DNA of 64,000 nt from Vreelandella subterranea. GTDB lineage: Bacteria > Pseudomonadota > Gammaproteobacteria > Pseudomonadales > Halomonadaceae. Below, piece by piece: positions 46,382-55,458 of the stretch. The stretch covers positions 186,001 to 250,000 of the forward strand of contig NZ_FOGS01000001.1 of the NCBI RefSeq assembly GCF_900111305.1. The letters are read 5' to 3'. Position 1 is the first letter of the stretch, and each line of letters opens with the position of its first letter. A program made the translations under genes and the position numbers. The notes beneath the pieces are model-generated. The model was not told the origin of the DNA and ran no database searches. It worked only from the letters and a program-made list of their open reading frames with translations.

Positions 46382-48466
46382 TTAAAAATCCTTGCAGATC
46401 CGCAGGGCGTCGTAGATCGCGGCGTGCGTATTACGCGGCGCCGTACAGTCGCCCAGACGGAACAGCAGGAAGCCATCGCTATTGGCACCGCCCTCTTCCA
46501 TCAGGCAGGGCTGCGCCTGGGCGGCGTAGAGCGCCTCAAGGTCTACCTGGCCTTTGTTGCGGGACTGCTCCTTGAGGTCATAATAAAGCGCCTCATCGGG
46601 ACGCACGCCGTTCTCCACAACCACCTGATCGACCACGCGCTCCTCCAGGGCACCGGTGTACTCATTCTCGAGCACTGCCACCAGGCCGTCACCTTCACGG
46701 TAGACCTTATGCAGCATCAGGTCGGAGGACATGATCACCTCCTTCTCGTAGAGGCTGCGGTAGTAGGTGGGGAAGGTGGTACCGCCCACCGCCGCGCCGG
46801 GCTTGATATCGTCGGTGACGATCTCCACCTTGGCGCCCTTTTCGGCAAGGAAATCCGCCGCCGAGACACCGGAAAATTCGCAGATGGCGTCATAGATCAG
46901 CACGTTATTGCCGGGGGCCACCTTCCCGGAGAGTACATCCCAGGTGCTGACCACCAGGCTTTCCCCGGTATCCTCAGAGTAGCCCCACTCCGGGTGCTGA
47001 CTGAGGAAGGGCTGGCCGCCCGTCGCCAGCACCACGATATCCGGACGCAGGTCGAGCAGCGTCGCCTCGTCGGCGCGGGTGCCCAGGCGCAGGTCGACGT
47101 CAAGCCGCGCCAACTCCAACTGAAACCAGCGGGTGATACCGGCGATCTGGTCGCGTTGCGGGGCCTGGGCGGCAATGGTGATCTGTCCACCCAGCGCTTC
47201 AGCCGCCTCGAACAGGGTGACATCGTGGCCGCGCTCGGCGGCCACGCGGGCGGCCTCCATGCCACCGGGGCCACCGCCGACCACCACGACCTTGCGCTTG
47301 GCGCCCTCGGTCTTCTCGATGATATGCGGCAGGCCCATGTATTCCCGGGATGTCGCCGCGTTCTGGATACACAGCACGTCCAGGCCCTGGTACTGGCGGT
47401 CGATGCAGTAGTTGGCGCCCACGCACTGCTTGATCTGGTCCACCTGGCCCATCTTGATCTTGGCAATCAGGTGCGGGTCGGCAATATGCGCCCGGGTCAT
47501 GCCCACCAGGTCCACATAGCCCCCTTCGAGAATACGCTGGGCCTGGTTGGGGTCCTTGATGTTCTGGGCGTGGATCACCGGCACGCTGACCACTTCCTTG
47601 ATCCCTGCCGCCAGGTGCAGGAAAGGCTCCGGCGGGTAGGACATGTTGGGGATCACGTTGGCCAGGGTGTTGTGGGTGTCGCAGCCGGAGCCGATCACGC
47701 CAAAGAAATCCACCTGGCCGGTGGCATCGTAGTAGGCGGCGATCTGCCTCATGTCGTCGTGGGAGAGGCCGTCCGGGTGAAACTCGTCACCGCAGATACG
47801 CATGCCGACGCAGAAGTCATCCCCCACCTCGGCACGCACCGCCTTCAGCACCTCCAGGCCGAACTTCATGCGCCCCTCGAAGCTGCCGCCCCACTCGTCC
47901 TCGCGCTTGTTGACCCGCGGGCTCCAGAACTGGTCGATCAGATGCTGGTGCACGGCAGAAAGCTCGACGCCGTCGAGCCCGCCTTCCTTCGCCCGGCGAG
48001 CCGCCTGAGCGAAGTCGCCGATGATGCGCCAGATTTCTTCCTCTTCGATGGTCTTGCAGGTGGAGCGGTGCACCGGTTCGCGGATCCCTGAGGGCGATAG
48101 CAGGGTCGGCCAGTCGAAGCCGTCCCAGCGCGAGCGGCGCCCCATGTGGGTGATCTGGATCATGATCTTGCCGCCATGCTTGTGCACGGCTCTAGACAGA
48201 TTCTGAAAGTGCGGGATGATACGGTCGGTGGAAAGATTGACCGAGCTCCACCAGCCCTGGGGGCTGTCGATGGACACCACCGAGGAGCCGCCGCAGATGG
48301 ATAGACCGCAGCCACCCTTGGCCTTTTCCTCGTAGTACCTGACGTAGCGCTCAGTGGTCATGCCCCCGTCGGTGGCGTGTACCTCGGCGTGGGCGGTGCT
48401 GACCACGCGATTGCGAATGGTCAGCTTGCCGATCTCGATCGGCTCGAAAATTGCGTCAAATGCCAT
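46382..48466 (-). CDS. dgcA: Dimethylglycine dehydrogenase (OYE/trimethylamine-dehydrogenase-like)
   Basis: 694 residues. An N-terminal FMN TIM barrel (about 1-340: RVVSTAHAEVHATDGG, ELSAVHQHLIDQFWSPRVNKREDEWGG), an Fe-S segment (CVGANYCIDRQYQGLDVLC near 357-375), then an FAD/ADP-binding domain (VVVVGGGPGGMEAARVAAERG near 395). It demethylates dimethylglycine to sarcosine with formaldehyde release. Relative to trimethylamine dehydrogenase the second of four cluster cysteines appears as Ala. Gene order M19-DUF5943-dgcA-dgcB-etfA-etfB equals that of P. aeruginosa. Confidence 0.94.
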   Translation of the reverse strand: MAFDAIFEPIEIGKLTIRNRVVSTAHAEVHATDGGMTTERYVRYYEEKAKGGCGLSICGGSSVVSIDSPQGWWSSVNLSTDRIIPHFQNLSRAVHKHGGKIMIQITHMGRRSRWDGFDWPTLLSPSGIREPVHRSTCKTIEEEEIWRIIGDFAQAARRAKEGGLDGVELSAVHQHLIDQFWSPRVNKREDEWGGSFEGRMKFGLEVLKAVRAEVGDDFCVGMRICGDEFHPDGLSHDDMRQIAAYYDATGQVDFFGVIGSGCDTHNTLANVIPNMSYPPEPFLHLAAGIKEVVSVPVIHAQNIKDPNQAQRILEGGYVDLVGMTRAHIADPHLIAKIKMGQVDQIKQCVGANYCIDRQYQGLDVLCIQNAATSREYMGLPHIIEKTEGAKRKVVVVGGGPGGMEAARVAAERGHDVTLFEAAEALGGQITIAAQAPQRDQIAGITRWFQLELARLDVDLRLGTRADEATLLDLRPDIVVLATGGQPFLSQHPEWGYSEDTGESLVVSTWDVLSGKVAPGNNVLIYDAICEFSGVSAADFLAEKGAKVEIVTDDIKPGAAVGGTTFPTYYRSLYEKEVIMSSDLMLHKVYREGDGLVAVLENEYTGALEERVVDQVVVENGVRPDEALYYDLKEQSRNKGQVDLEALYAAQAQPCLMEEGGANSDGFLLFRLGDCTAPRNTHAAIYDALRICKDF

Positions 48467-48490
48467 GATTTTCTCTCCTCATTCCCGCGG

Positions 48491-49036
48491 TTAGCGGGTG
48501 GCGTCGTTCAGCGGCCCAACGTTGAAGACACCCACATCACAACCAGGCTCAGCGGCACTCTGTGTCTGCTCAGCGACGGTACGCAGGTCGCTGCCACGCG
48601 CGGCAAGAATCTGGTCCATGGCCCCGGCAAACCAGCCGGTGAACATGTACTCTTCTTTTTTTCCGGTCTTGCCAAGCTGGTAAACAAAGGCACTGTGCTC
48701 CAGGCGCACTCTTGCCGTACCGGCATCGAGGTCGATGTGTTCGGTAATGAAGAGCCCCCAGCCGCGCTGGGAGAGGCGCGTCATGTAATGTTCGAAGACG
48801 GCCACGCCCTCGATCCCATGGCATTCGGCTTCTTTCTCGCACCAGTGCCAGGCACTCTTGTAACCGGCGTGGTAGAGGATCTCTGCGTACTTCTCGGCAC
48901 CCAGCGCTTCTTCTACCGCGACATGGTTGTTGATAAAGAAGTGTCGCGGCACATACAGCATCGGCAGTGCGTCGCTCGTCCAGACGCCGGTCTCGCTATC
49001 CACTTCGATAGGCAGTGCGGGGGCCATTTTGGTCAC
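48491..49036 (-). CDS. DUF5943-type protein of the dgc operon
   Basis: About 181 residues. The GTG at 49036 (MTKMAPALPIEVDSETG) is preferred since GAGGA precedes it by eight bases; a TTG at 49051 is also open. The sequence matches the small conserved protein found between the M19-like gene and dgcA in Pseudomonas (PA5397 type). Recognisable words are LPMLYVPRHFFINNHVAVEE, YHAGYKSAWHWCEKEAECHG and FTGWFAGAMDQILAARGS. The C-terminal half resembles V4R/4-vinyl-reductase-like small-molecule domains, but this is weak. No signal peptide. Function unknown; a role in dimethylglycine oxidation is inferred from strict linkage. Confidence 0.8.
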   Translation of the reverse strand: MTKMAPALPIEVDSETGVWTSDALPMLYVPRHFFINNHVAVEEALGAEKYAEILYHAGYKSAWHWCEKEAECHGIEGVAVFEHYMTRLSQRGWGLFITEHIDLDAGTARVRLEHSAFVYQLGKTGKKEEYMFTGWFAGAMDQILAARGSDLRTVAEQTQSAAEPGCDVGVFNVGPLNDATR

Positions 49037-49086
49037 GGTTGTATTCCTCAAAATCTTTGTTATGTCAGGTTATCGACGGGGCTACC

Positions 49087-49181
49087 CCGGGAGCATGCCT
49101 ACGAGGAGGCGCTGTGAATCCTTCCTTGGACGCTACCGACGCCATCCCTGGCGTCGAACCTCCTCTACGGCATACTCCCGG
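49087..49181. repeat. Nested inverted-repeat element (REP/BIME-like)
   Basis: Outer imperfect arms (about 49087-49109 and 49159-49181) pair over about 22 positions; inside is a perfect 7-bp stem (49138-49144 with 49149-49155). It fills the gap between the M19-like gene and the DUF5943 gene within the operon. The form suggests a dispersed bacterial repeat; a second copy was not noticed in this window. Confidence 0.7.
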
Positions 49182-49216
49182 CGCCCCTCACTTCGGAGGC
49201 AGTCACCTGTGCTTGG

Positions 49217-50194
49217 TTAGGCGCCCCAAACGTCCTTAAGCACGCGCACCCAGTTCTCGCCCATGATCTTGCGCACCTGGGACTCGCTCATGCCGCGCTT
49301 CAGGAGCGCCTCGGTCAGATTGGGGAACTCCCCGATGGTGCGAATCCCCTCAGGGTTGATGATCGTGCCAAAGTCCGTCAGGCGGCGGGCATAGCCCTTG
49401 TCATGGGTCAACCACTCGAAGAATTCATGGTCATGCCCCTGGGTGAAGTCGGTGCCGATACCAATGGCATCCTCCCCCACGATGTTCATGATGTACTCGA
49501 TGGCCTCGCAGTAATCGTCGATGGTGGAATCGACGCCCTTCTTGAGAAACGGAGTAAACATGGTGACGCCGACGAAGCCGCCGTGGTCGGCAATGAACTT
49601 CAGCTCTTGATCGGATTTGTTGCGCGGATGCTCCTTGAGCCCGGAGGGCAGGCAGTGGGAGTAGCAGACCGGCTTCTTGGACTCGAGGATGACTTCCTCG
49701 GACGTCTTGGCACCGACGTGGGAGAGGTCGCACATGATGCCGACGCGGTTCATCTCAGCGACGATCTCACGGCCAAAGCCGGAAAGACCGCCATCGCGCT
49801 CGTAGCAGCCGGTCCCCACCAGGTTCTGGGTGTTGTAGCACATCTGCACGATGCCTACGCCGAGCTGTTTGAAGATCTCGACATAACCGATCTGGTCCTC
49901 GAAGGCGTGGGCATTCTGAAAGCCGTAAATGATGCCCGTCTTGCCCTCTTCCTTGGCCCGGGTGATATCCGCCGTGGTACGCACCGGGCGCACCAGGTCG
50001 CTGCATTCGGCCATCAGCTGGTTGGACCTGACGATATTATCGACGGTCGCCTGAAAGCCTTCCCATACCGAAACCGTACAGTTGGCAGCGGTCAGACCGC
50101 CGCGCCGCATATCTTCAAGCAGCTCGCGGTTCCATTTGGCGATGATCAGACCATCGATGACGATAGCGTCATCGTGCAATTCTGTAGGGGACAT
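49217..50194 (-). CDS. M19 membrane-dipeptidase-like protein of the dgc operon, metal ligands partly lost
   Basis: 325 residues from the ATG at 50194 (MSPTELHDDAIVIDG). The fold is that of renal-dipeptidase family M19, with CDLSHVGAKTSEEV and VCYSHCLPSGLKEHPRNKSD carrying two expected His ligands and GIGTDFTQGHDHEF near the C-terminus. The first ligand motif, normally DGHND, reads DGLIIAKW, and the bridging Glu region reads YGFQNAHAFED. So three of five usual zinc ligands look replaced. First gene of the M19-DUF5943-dgcA-dgcB-etfA-etfB operon. Peptidase activity is doubtful. Confidence 0.85.
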   Translation of the reverse strand: MSPTELHDDAIVIDGLIIAKWNRELLEDMRRGGLTAANCTVSVWEGFQATVDNIVRSNQLMAECSDLVRPVRTTADITRAKEEGKTGIIYGFQNAHAFEDQIGYVEIFKQLGVGIVQMCYNTQNLVGTGCYERDGGLSGFGREIVAEMNRVGIMCDLSHVGAKTSEEVILESKKPVCYSHCLPSGLKEHPRNKSDQELKFIADHGGFVGVTMFTPFLKKGVDSTIDDYCEAIEYIMNIVGEDAIGIGTDFTQGHDHEFFEWLTHDKGYARRLTDFGTIINPEGIRTIGEFPNLTEALLKRGMSESQVRKIMGENWVRVLKDVWGA

Positions 50195-50400
50195 GGCTAA
50201 GCTCCGACATTGATGAATGTAGCGAGCATAGCGCTGACATCGGGGTGGGCTGCTCTTGGAAACGACAGCGGAAATTCCAAAAGCGTCATGGTGTCGCAAA
50301 CACACCCCTACATTGGCGCCCCTTCAAGACATTTATCGCAACGTCATGCCGGGCAAGGTCACGCGGGGCAGAATCATGCTGGAAGTAAACATCGCGGCCA

Positions 50401-50438
50401 TAAAAAAACGTGCTGCCCGACACCGGGCAGCACGTTTT
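50401..50438. terminator. Terminator after gbdR
   Basis: A 12-bp perfect stem (50408-50419 with 50424-50435), loop ACAC, with A-tract and TTTT on either side; works in both directions. It isolates gbdR from the downstream dgc operon. Confidence 0.88.
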
Positions 50439-50459
50439 AAGGGGGTGACGCAGTGGCTA

Positions 50460-51620
50460 TCAGCTCACCAGCAGTACGCTGGCAAAAGTCGGTTCTCCCT
50501 GTGCGTTGGCAAGCGCCTGCTGAGCGCACGAGGAAGGCTCTAGCGCATTCGATTCGCTCCCCCACTGTCTGATTAACGGTGGCGACTTGCTCCCATCGCT
50601 TTTGCGCTCAAACCCGCCCAGGCGTTCGTTTCTCGGCGGCACACCGAAATACTCGCGGTAGCACTTGGAAAAATGGGGGGTCGAAACGAAACCGCACACA
50701 GAGGCAATCTCGATGATCGACAACGGGGTCTGCTTGAGTAATTGCCGGGCACGCACCAACCGCAGTTTCAAGTAATACTTGGACGGCGAGCACAGCAGGT
50801 AGCGTTGGAACAATCGCTCTAGCTGGCGGCGCGATACATTGACGTACCTTGCCAGTTCATCGAGCTCGATCGGTTCTTCAAGGTTGGACTCCATCAGCGC
50901 CACAATCTCAAGCAGCTTGGGCTGGGTCGTGCCCAACACGTGTTTCAGAGGAACACGCTGCTGATCCTGTTCGTTACGCACGCGCTCGCAGATAAACATT
51001 TCGGAGATACCCGCCGACAGCTCGCGCCCATGGTCATGACCAATCAGGTTAAGCATCATATCGAGTGGTGCGGTGCCCCCCGAAGACGTGAAACGATCAC
51101 GGTCAATCGTGAATAGGTTGGCGTTCAGAATAACGTTGGGAAACGCCTCCTGCATGGACGCCAAACACTCCCAGTGGATACTGGTTTCATAGTGATCAAG
51201 CAGCCCCGCCTGGCCAAGCGCCCAGCTGCCTGTGCACACCGAGCCTAGACGCCTCAATTGGCGCGACTGGGACTGAAGCCAGCGCACGTGCTCGCGGGTG
51301 ACACTGCGATGAGGACCTACGCCGCCGCAAACGACCACCCACTCGAGCGATAACGGGGAATGCATGGAGGCATCAGGCGTTACCTGCAAACCATCGCTGG
51401 CACGCACGGGCAAGCCGTCCTGGGTCAGGGTATACCAGCGGTACAGCTCGCGCCCGGCCAGTTGATTGGCCATCCGCAACGGCTCTATGGCAGAGGCCAG
51501 GGAAATCAATGTGAAGTTATCCAACAGTAGAAAGCCCAGCGTTTGCGGTTCGCCCGAACGATTTGGTGTTGCTGTCTGGTCATTTGCTTGATGAGAGTCC
51601 ATCTTTCCTACCTCGGTCAC
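50460..51620 (-). CDS. gbdR: Glycine-betaine/dimethylglycine-responsive AraC activator
   Basis: 386 residues: DJ-1/PfpI-like domain (about 27-200: FLLLDNFTLISLASAIEPLRMANQLAGRE-type start, VCTGSWALGQAGLL, SSGGTAPLDMML) and AraC domain (about 235-335: LDELARYVNVSRRQLERLFQ, IIEIASVCGFVSTPHFSKCY). The whole protein closely resembles P. aeruginosa GbdR, which senses betaine and dimethylglycine and activates gbcA, gbcB, dgcAB, sox and transport genes. It stands just upstream of the dgc operon but with its own terminator. An extra basic and Ser-rich tail follows the DNA-binding domain. Confidence 0.93.
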   Translation of the reverse strand: MTEVGKMDSHQANDQTATPNRSGEPQTLGFLLLDNFTLISLASAIEPLRMANQLAGRELYRWYTLTQDGLPVRASDGLQVTPDASMHSPLSLEWVVVCGGVGPHRSVTREHVRWLQSQSRQLRRLGSVCTGSWALGQAGLLDHYETSIHWECLASMQEAFPNVILNANLFTIDRDRFTSSGGTAPLDMMLNLIGHDHGRELSAGISEMFICERVRNEQDQQRVPLKHVLGTTQPKLLEIVALMESNLEEPIELDELARYVNVSRRQLERLFQRYLLCSPSKYYLKLRLVRARQLLKQTPLSIIEIASVCGFVSTPHFSKCYREYFGVPPRNERLGGFERKSDGSKSPPLIRQWGSESNALEPSSCAQQALANAQGEPTFASVLLVS

Positions 51621-51895
51621 CTGTCAGTTATCAAGTTTTCTTATTGGTATAGGCGTCGCTGGCGTTGTTCGGCTTCCCGTTGCTGAGTCACATTGTCACT
51701 CACGCATGGGTACTGCTCTATTAGTCGTATATTGGCACGAATCGTTTAAAACACGACAAATTTTATCTCGCAAATCTGGCAGCGAGTCGCAAATAAAACG
51801 CTCGATGTCGCTTTCAAACCGCTTGCTGTGATGGCTCGTCAGAAGGGTGGATAGGCATGGCCAAATGGCCATGCGATACCTGATTAATGAGCGCC

Positions 51896-52198
51896 TTACA
51901 GCACCACCTCATAACCTTCAAACTTGGGCGGGCCGAGATAAATGCCCTCGGGCGACTTGGCATTGGCATGAGCCTTGCGAAAGGCGTCTGAGCGAGTCCA
52001 GTCGCGGAAGGCCTCTTCCGATTCCCAAACGCTGTGGGAGATGAACACGGTGTGGTCTTCCTGGCTTTCGCCCTGCAGCATATGAAACTGCTTGAAGCCC
52101 GGCACGTCTTCCAGATGTGAATCACGGTTGCGCCACACCTCTAAAAAGTCCTCTTCGCGGCCTGGGGCAATACGAAAACGGTTCATGGCGATATACAT
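51896..52198 (-). CDS. Small antibiotic-biosynthesis-monooxygenase (ABM/HmoA-like) protein
   Basis: 100 residues from the ATG at 52198 (MYIAMNRFRIAPGREEDF), with AGGAGA a few bases upstream. The ferredoxin-like ABM fold is indicated by RNRDSHLEDVPGFKQFHML and HTVFISHSVWESEEAFRDWTRSDAFRKAH. Members are heme-degrading or quinone-type monooxygenases. It stands alone between gbdR and the photolyase gene; function within the group cannot be told. Confidence 0.8.
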   Translation of the reverse strand: MYIAMNRFRIAPGREEDFLEVWRNRDSHLEDVPGFKQFHMLQGESQEDHTVFISHSVWESEEAFRDWTRSDAFRKAHANAKSPEGIYLGPPKFEGYEVVL

Positions 52199-52335
52199 GA
52201 TGCCTCTCCTCTTGAACGGGTCCTGCTGGACGGATCCTGTTGAGTTGATTACGCAAACGGTGGCTTGATGGTAACGTCGTGGCCTAGCGGCGAATAGACT
52301 TAGTCGCGAAAAGCCCTCAACCGCCAAGGTAAGGT

Positions 52336-53916
52336 ATGGCTAAGGCACCTGTTCAGGTTGTTTGGTTCAAACGCGATTTACGTATCCATGATCATGCGCC
52401 GCTCGCCACCGCCGCCGCGGCGGGCCCCGTGCTGCCTGTCTTCGCCATCGAACCCGAGCAGTGGCAAGCGCCGGATAGCGCCCTGCGCCACTGGCAGTTT
52501 GCCGCTGACTCGCTTATCGACCTTTCTAACGCACTGAAGACACTAAGCCTGCCGCTGTGCCTCTGGCAGGGCAATATGCTTGAACTGCTCGCTACGCTGA
52601 AAGCCCGCTATGGCGACCTGGTTCTTCATTCCCACCAGGAAACCGGCAATGACTGGAGCTTTGAGCGCGATAAAAGGGTCCATCGCTGGTGCCGTCAACA
52701 CGGTATTGAGTGGCAGGAAGCACGCCAGCATGGCGTAGTGCGAGGCTTGAAGTCCAGATCGGAAAATCGCAACGCCTGGGAAAAGCAGTGGGAAGCGCTA
52801 ATGACGGCACCTGCCTTCCCGGCCCCGCAAAACGCCCAAGTGGCCGAGGGGTGGCAAGCCTTCCACCACATTGACGTGGATCAGCTCCACGGCCTGACGC
52901 TTGGATTTGATAAAACACCCTGCCCCGAGCGTCAGCCAGGCGGCCGCCACGAAGGACGCGCGCTATGGCGCAGCTTTGTCACTCAACGCGGGCGGCGCTA
53001 TCGCGGCTCGCTGTCCAAGCCCTTGCTTGCCTGGGCGTTTGGCTCGCGGCTTTCGCCCCATCTGGCCTGGGGCACGCTCTCCCTGCGCGAAGTGGTCCAG
53101 TCGCTGCGCCGCCAGCGGCAAAAGCATGCAGACGACACCGCCTGGACTCGCTCACTGCGCGCCTTTACCTCGCGGCTTTACTGGCACTGCCACTTTATGC
53201 AAAAGCTGGAAAGTGAGCCGAGCATCGAGTCGCAAACCCTCCACCCGGCGCTGCGCGGCCTCCGGGAACGCGACCCCGACCAGCCTAACCTGATTGCCTG
53301 GAAGAACGGCCAAACCGGCGTGCCGCTGGTGGATGCCTGCATGCGCAGCCTGATCGCCACCGGCTGGCTCAACTTTCGCATGCGCGCCATGCTGATCTCC
53401 CACGCCACCTTTGGCCTGGGGCTGCACTGGTATGAGCCTGCTCTTCATTTGGCACGGCTATTTACCGACTTCGAGCCGGGCATCCACTACCCCCAGGTGC
53501 AGATGCAGGCTGGCGCCACGGGCACCAATGCGCTGCGGGTCTACAATCCCATCAAGCAGGCAGAAGATAATGACCCCGACGGCGAGTTTGTCGCCCGCTG
53601 GGTGCCGGAGCTCACGGCCCTGCCGTTAGAGTGGCGCGCCAAGCCCTGGGCACTGCCGGAAAGCCTGCGTCGGCGGTTCGGTTTTCAGCCTGACGTCGAC
53701 TACCCCGTCCCCAATGATTTCGAAGCCGAAGCACGCTACTGGAAGAAGATGCTGTATGACCTCAGGCGCACGCCCGAGGCAAGAGAAGACAGCCAAGCCA
53801 TTGTGGATAAGCTGGCCAGTCAGAGGCGGCCTCCCGCTAGGCGCGCTAAAAAAGCAAAACCCGCCAATCGCCAGCAGCTTTCGCTGTTTGACGATGGCGG
53901 GCTCGATAACGCTTAG
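52336..53916 (+). CDS. Cryptochrome/deoxyribodipyrimidine photolyase family protein
   Basis: 526 residues. The N-terminal photolyase alpha/beta domain begins VQVVWFKRDLRIHDHAPL and is followed by the FAD domain with HLAWGTLSLREV, FTSRLYWHCHFMQKLE, VPLVDACMRSLIATGWLNFRMRAMLISH and HYPQVQMQAGATGTNALRVYNP. It probably repairs UV dimers or senses blue light. The lysine-rich tail is not conserved-looking. A single gene with no operon partner. Confidence 0.9.
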   Translation: MAKAPVQVVWFKRDLRIHDHAPLATAAAAGPVLPVFAIEPEQWQAPDSALRHWQFAADSLIDLSNALKTLSLPLCLWQGNMLELLATLKARYGDLVLHSHQETGNDWSFERDKRVHRWCRQHGIEWQEARQHGVVRGLKSRSENRNAWEKQWEALMTAPAFPAPQNAQVAEGWQAFHHIDVDQLHGLTLGFDKTPCPERQPGGRHEGRALWRSFVTQRGRRYRGSLSKPLLAWAFGSRLSPHLAWGTLSLREVVQSLRRQRQKHADDTAWTRSLRAFTSRLYWHCHFMQKLESEPSIESQTLHPALRGLRERDPDQPNLIAWKNGQTGVPLVDACMRSLIATGWLNFRMRAMLISHATFGLGLHWYEPALHLARLFTDFEPGIHYPQVQMQAGATGTNALRVYNPIKQAEDNDPDGEFVARWVPELTALPLEWRAKPWALPESLRRRFGFQPDVDYPVPNDFEAEARYWKKMLYDLRRTPEAREDSQAIVDKLASQRRPPARRAKKAKPANRQQLSLFDDGGLDNA

Positions 53917-53949
53917 CCGCTGGTTAGCAATGTCTTGAACAATGCTGAC

Positions 53950-55401
53950 TTACAAGCCGCCTACGCAGACGTACTTGAGCTCGGTGAACTCATCCAGCCC
54001 ATGGTGCGAGCCTTCGCGGCCAAGGCCGGACTCTTTCACGCCGCCGAACGGCGCCAGCTCGGTTGAGATCAGCCCTTCGTTGACGCCGACCATGCCGTAT
54101 TCCAACTGCTCCATGGTGTGCCAGATGCGGCGATAATCCGTGGCGTAGAAGTATGCGGATAATCCAAAGGGCGTGTCGTTGGCCATCTGGATAGCCTCTT
54201 CATCGCGCTGGAAGCGGAACACCGGCGCGACCGGGCCAAAGGTCTCTTCGTCGGCCACGGCCATTTGGGTGGTTACGTCCGCCAGTACCGTGGGGGTAAA
54301 GAAACGCTCGCCGGCGGCGTGAGGCTTGCCACCGCACAGCAGGCGCGCACCCTGATTCAAGGCGTCGTCTACATGGCGCTGAACTTTGTCGACTGCCGCC
54401 TGGTTGATCAGCGGGCCGATGACGCTGCCCTCGGTCAGGCCATCGCCGACTTGGAGGGCCTGGACACGCTCGGTGAGCTTGCTGACGAACGCCTCATAAA
54501 TACCGTCCTGCACCAGGAAGCGGTTGGTGCACACGCAGGTCTGCCCGGTGTTACGGAATTTAGACGCTATGGCGCCATCCACGGCGGCGTCGATATCGGC
54601 GTCGTCAAAGACGATAAAGGGCGCGTTACCGCCCAGTTCCATGGCGGTTTTCTTAACCGTGCTGGCACACTGGGCAAGCAAGTGCTTGCCCACCGGGGTA
54701 GAGCCGGTAAACGAGACTTTGCGCACCCGTGGATCAGTGGTGAGCACTTCGCCCACCGCTGCCGGTTTCGATGCCGTCACCACATTGATGGTGCCCGTCG
54801 GCAAGCCCGCTTCCAGCGCCAGGTAAGCGGCCGCCAGGGCGGTGAGCGGCGTGGCTTCGGCGGGTTTGATGACCACGGTGCAGCCCGCGGCCAGGGCCGG
54901 GGCGCACTTGCGGGTAATCATCGCCAGCGGGAAGTTCCACGGGGTGATGGCGGCGACCACACCGACCGGCTCGCGCAGCACCAGCAGGCGCTTGTCCGCG
55001 CCGTGGCTGGGCAGGGTTTCCCCGGCCATGCGCTTGGCTTCTTCAGCAAAAAACTCAATGAAGGAGGCGCCGTAAACGACTTCGCCCTTGGCTTCCGCCA
55101 GCGGCTTGCCCTGTTCCAGGGTCATCAGGCGGGCCAGGTCATCGGCGTGCTCATGGATCAGCTCAAACCAGCGGCGCAACGAGGCCGAGCGCTGTTTCGC
55201 CGGTGTCGCGCGCCAGGCGGGTCCGGCCTCGTAGGCGGCCGCCACGGCATCACGGGTATCGTCAGCGCCTAAATCGGCCACCTGGGCAATCGTCTCGCCG
55301 GTGGCGGGGTTATCCACCACGAAGGTCTGCTGGCCCTTGCGCCATTCGCCGCCCACCAAGGCAGGTACGCCATCATGCAACCACTGTTCGATAAAGCTCA
55401 T
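53950..55401 (-). CDS. gabD: Succinate-semialdehyde dehydrogenase (GabD type)
   Basis: 483 residues of the ALDH fold: TPWNFPLAMITRK near 155, VSFTGSTPVGKHLL near 230, the Glu base in TAMELGGNAPF and the nucleophile Cys in NTGQTCVCTNRFLV near 285-298. It oxidises succinate semialdehyde to succinate. The next gene upstream on the strand is an APC permease and beyond it a divergent MocR regulator, a typical GABA or omega-amine use cluster without the transaminase. Confidence 0.9.
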   Translation of the reverse strand: MSFIEQWLHDGVPALVGGEWRKGQQTFVVDNPATGETIAQVADLGADDTRDAVAAAYEAGPAWRATPAKQRSASLRRWFELIHEHADDLARLMTLEQGKPLAEAKGEVVYGASFIEFFAEEAKRMAGETLPSHGADKRLLVLREPVGVVAAITPWNFPLAMITRKCAPALAAGCTVVIKPAEATPLTALAAAYLALEAGLPTGTINVVTASKPAAVGEVLTTDPRVRKVSFTGSTPVGKHLLAQCASTVKKTAMELGGNAPFIVFDDADIDAAVDGAIASKFRNTGQTCVCTNRFLVQDGIYEAFVSKLTERVQALQVGDGLTEGSVIGPLINQAAVDKVQRHVDDALNQGARLLCGGKPHAAGERFFTPTVLADVTTQMAVADEETFGPVAPVFRFQRDEEAIQMANDTPFGLSAYFYATDYRRIWHTMEQLEYGMVGVNEGLISTELAPFGGVKESGLGREGSHHGLDEFTELKYVCVGGL

Positions 55402-55458
55402 ACATTGCTCCTGAAAAGCCTTGGTCTTGAAAACATATCTCGACGACTTGGCAAAGGT

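Noticed and set aside
46424-48091. 555-residue open frame antisense to dgcA
   Set aside because: Mirror of a conserved flavoprotein gene; the peptide has no family features.
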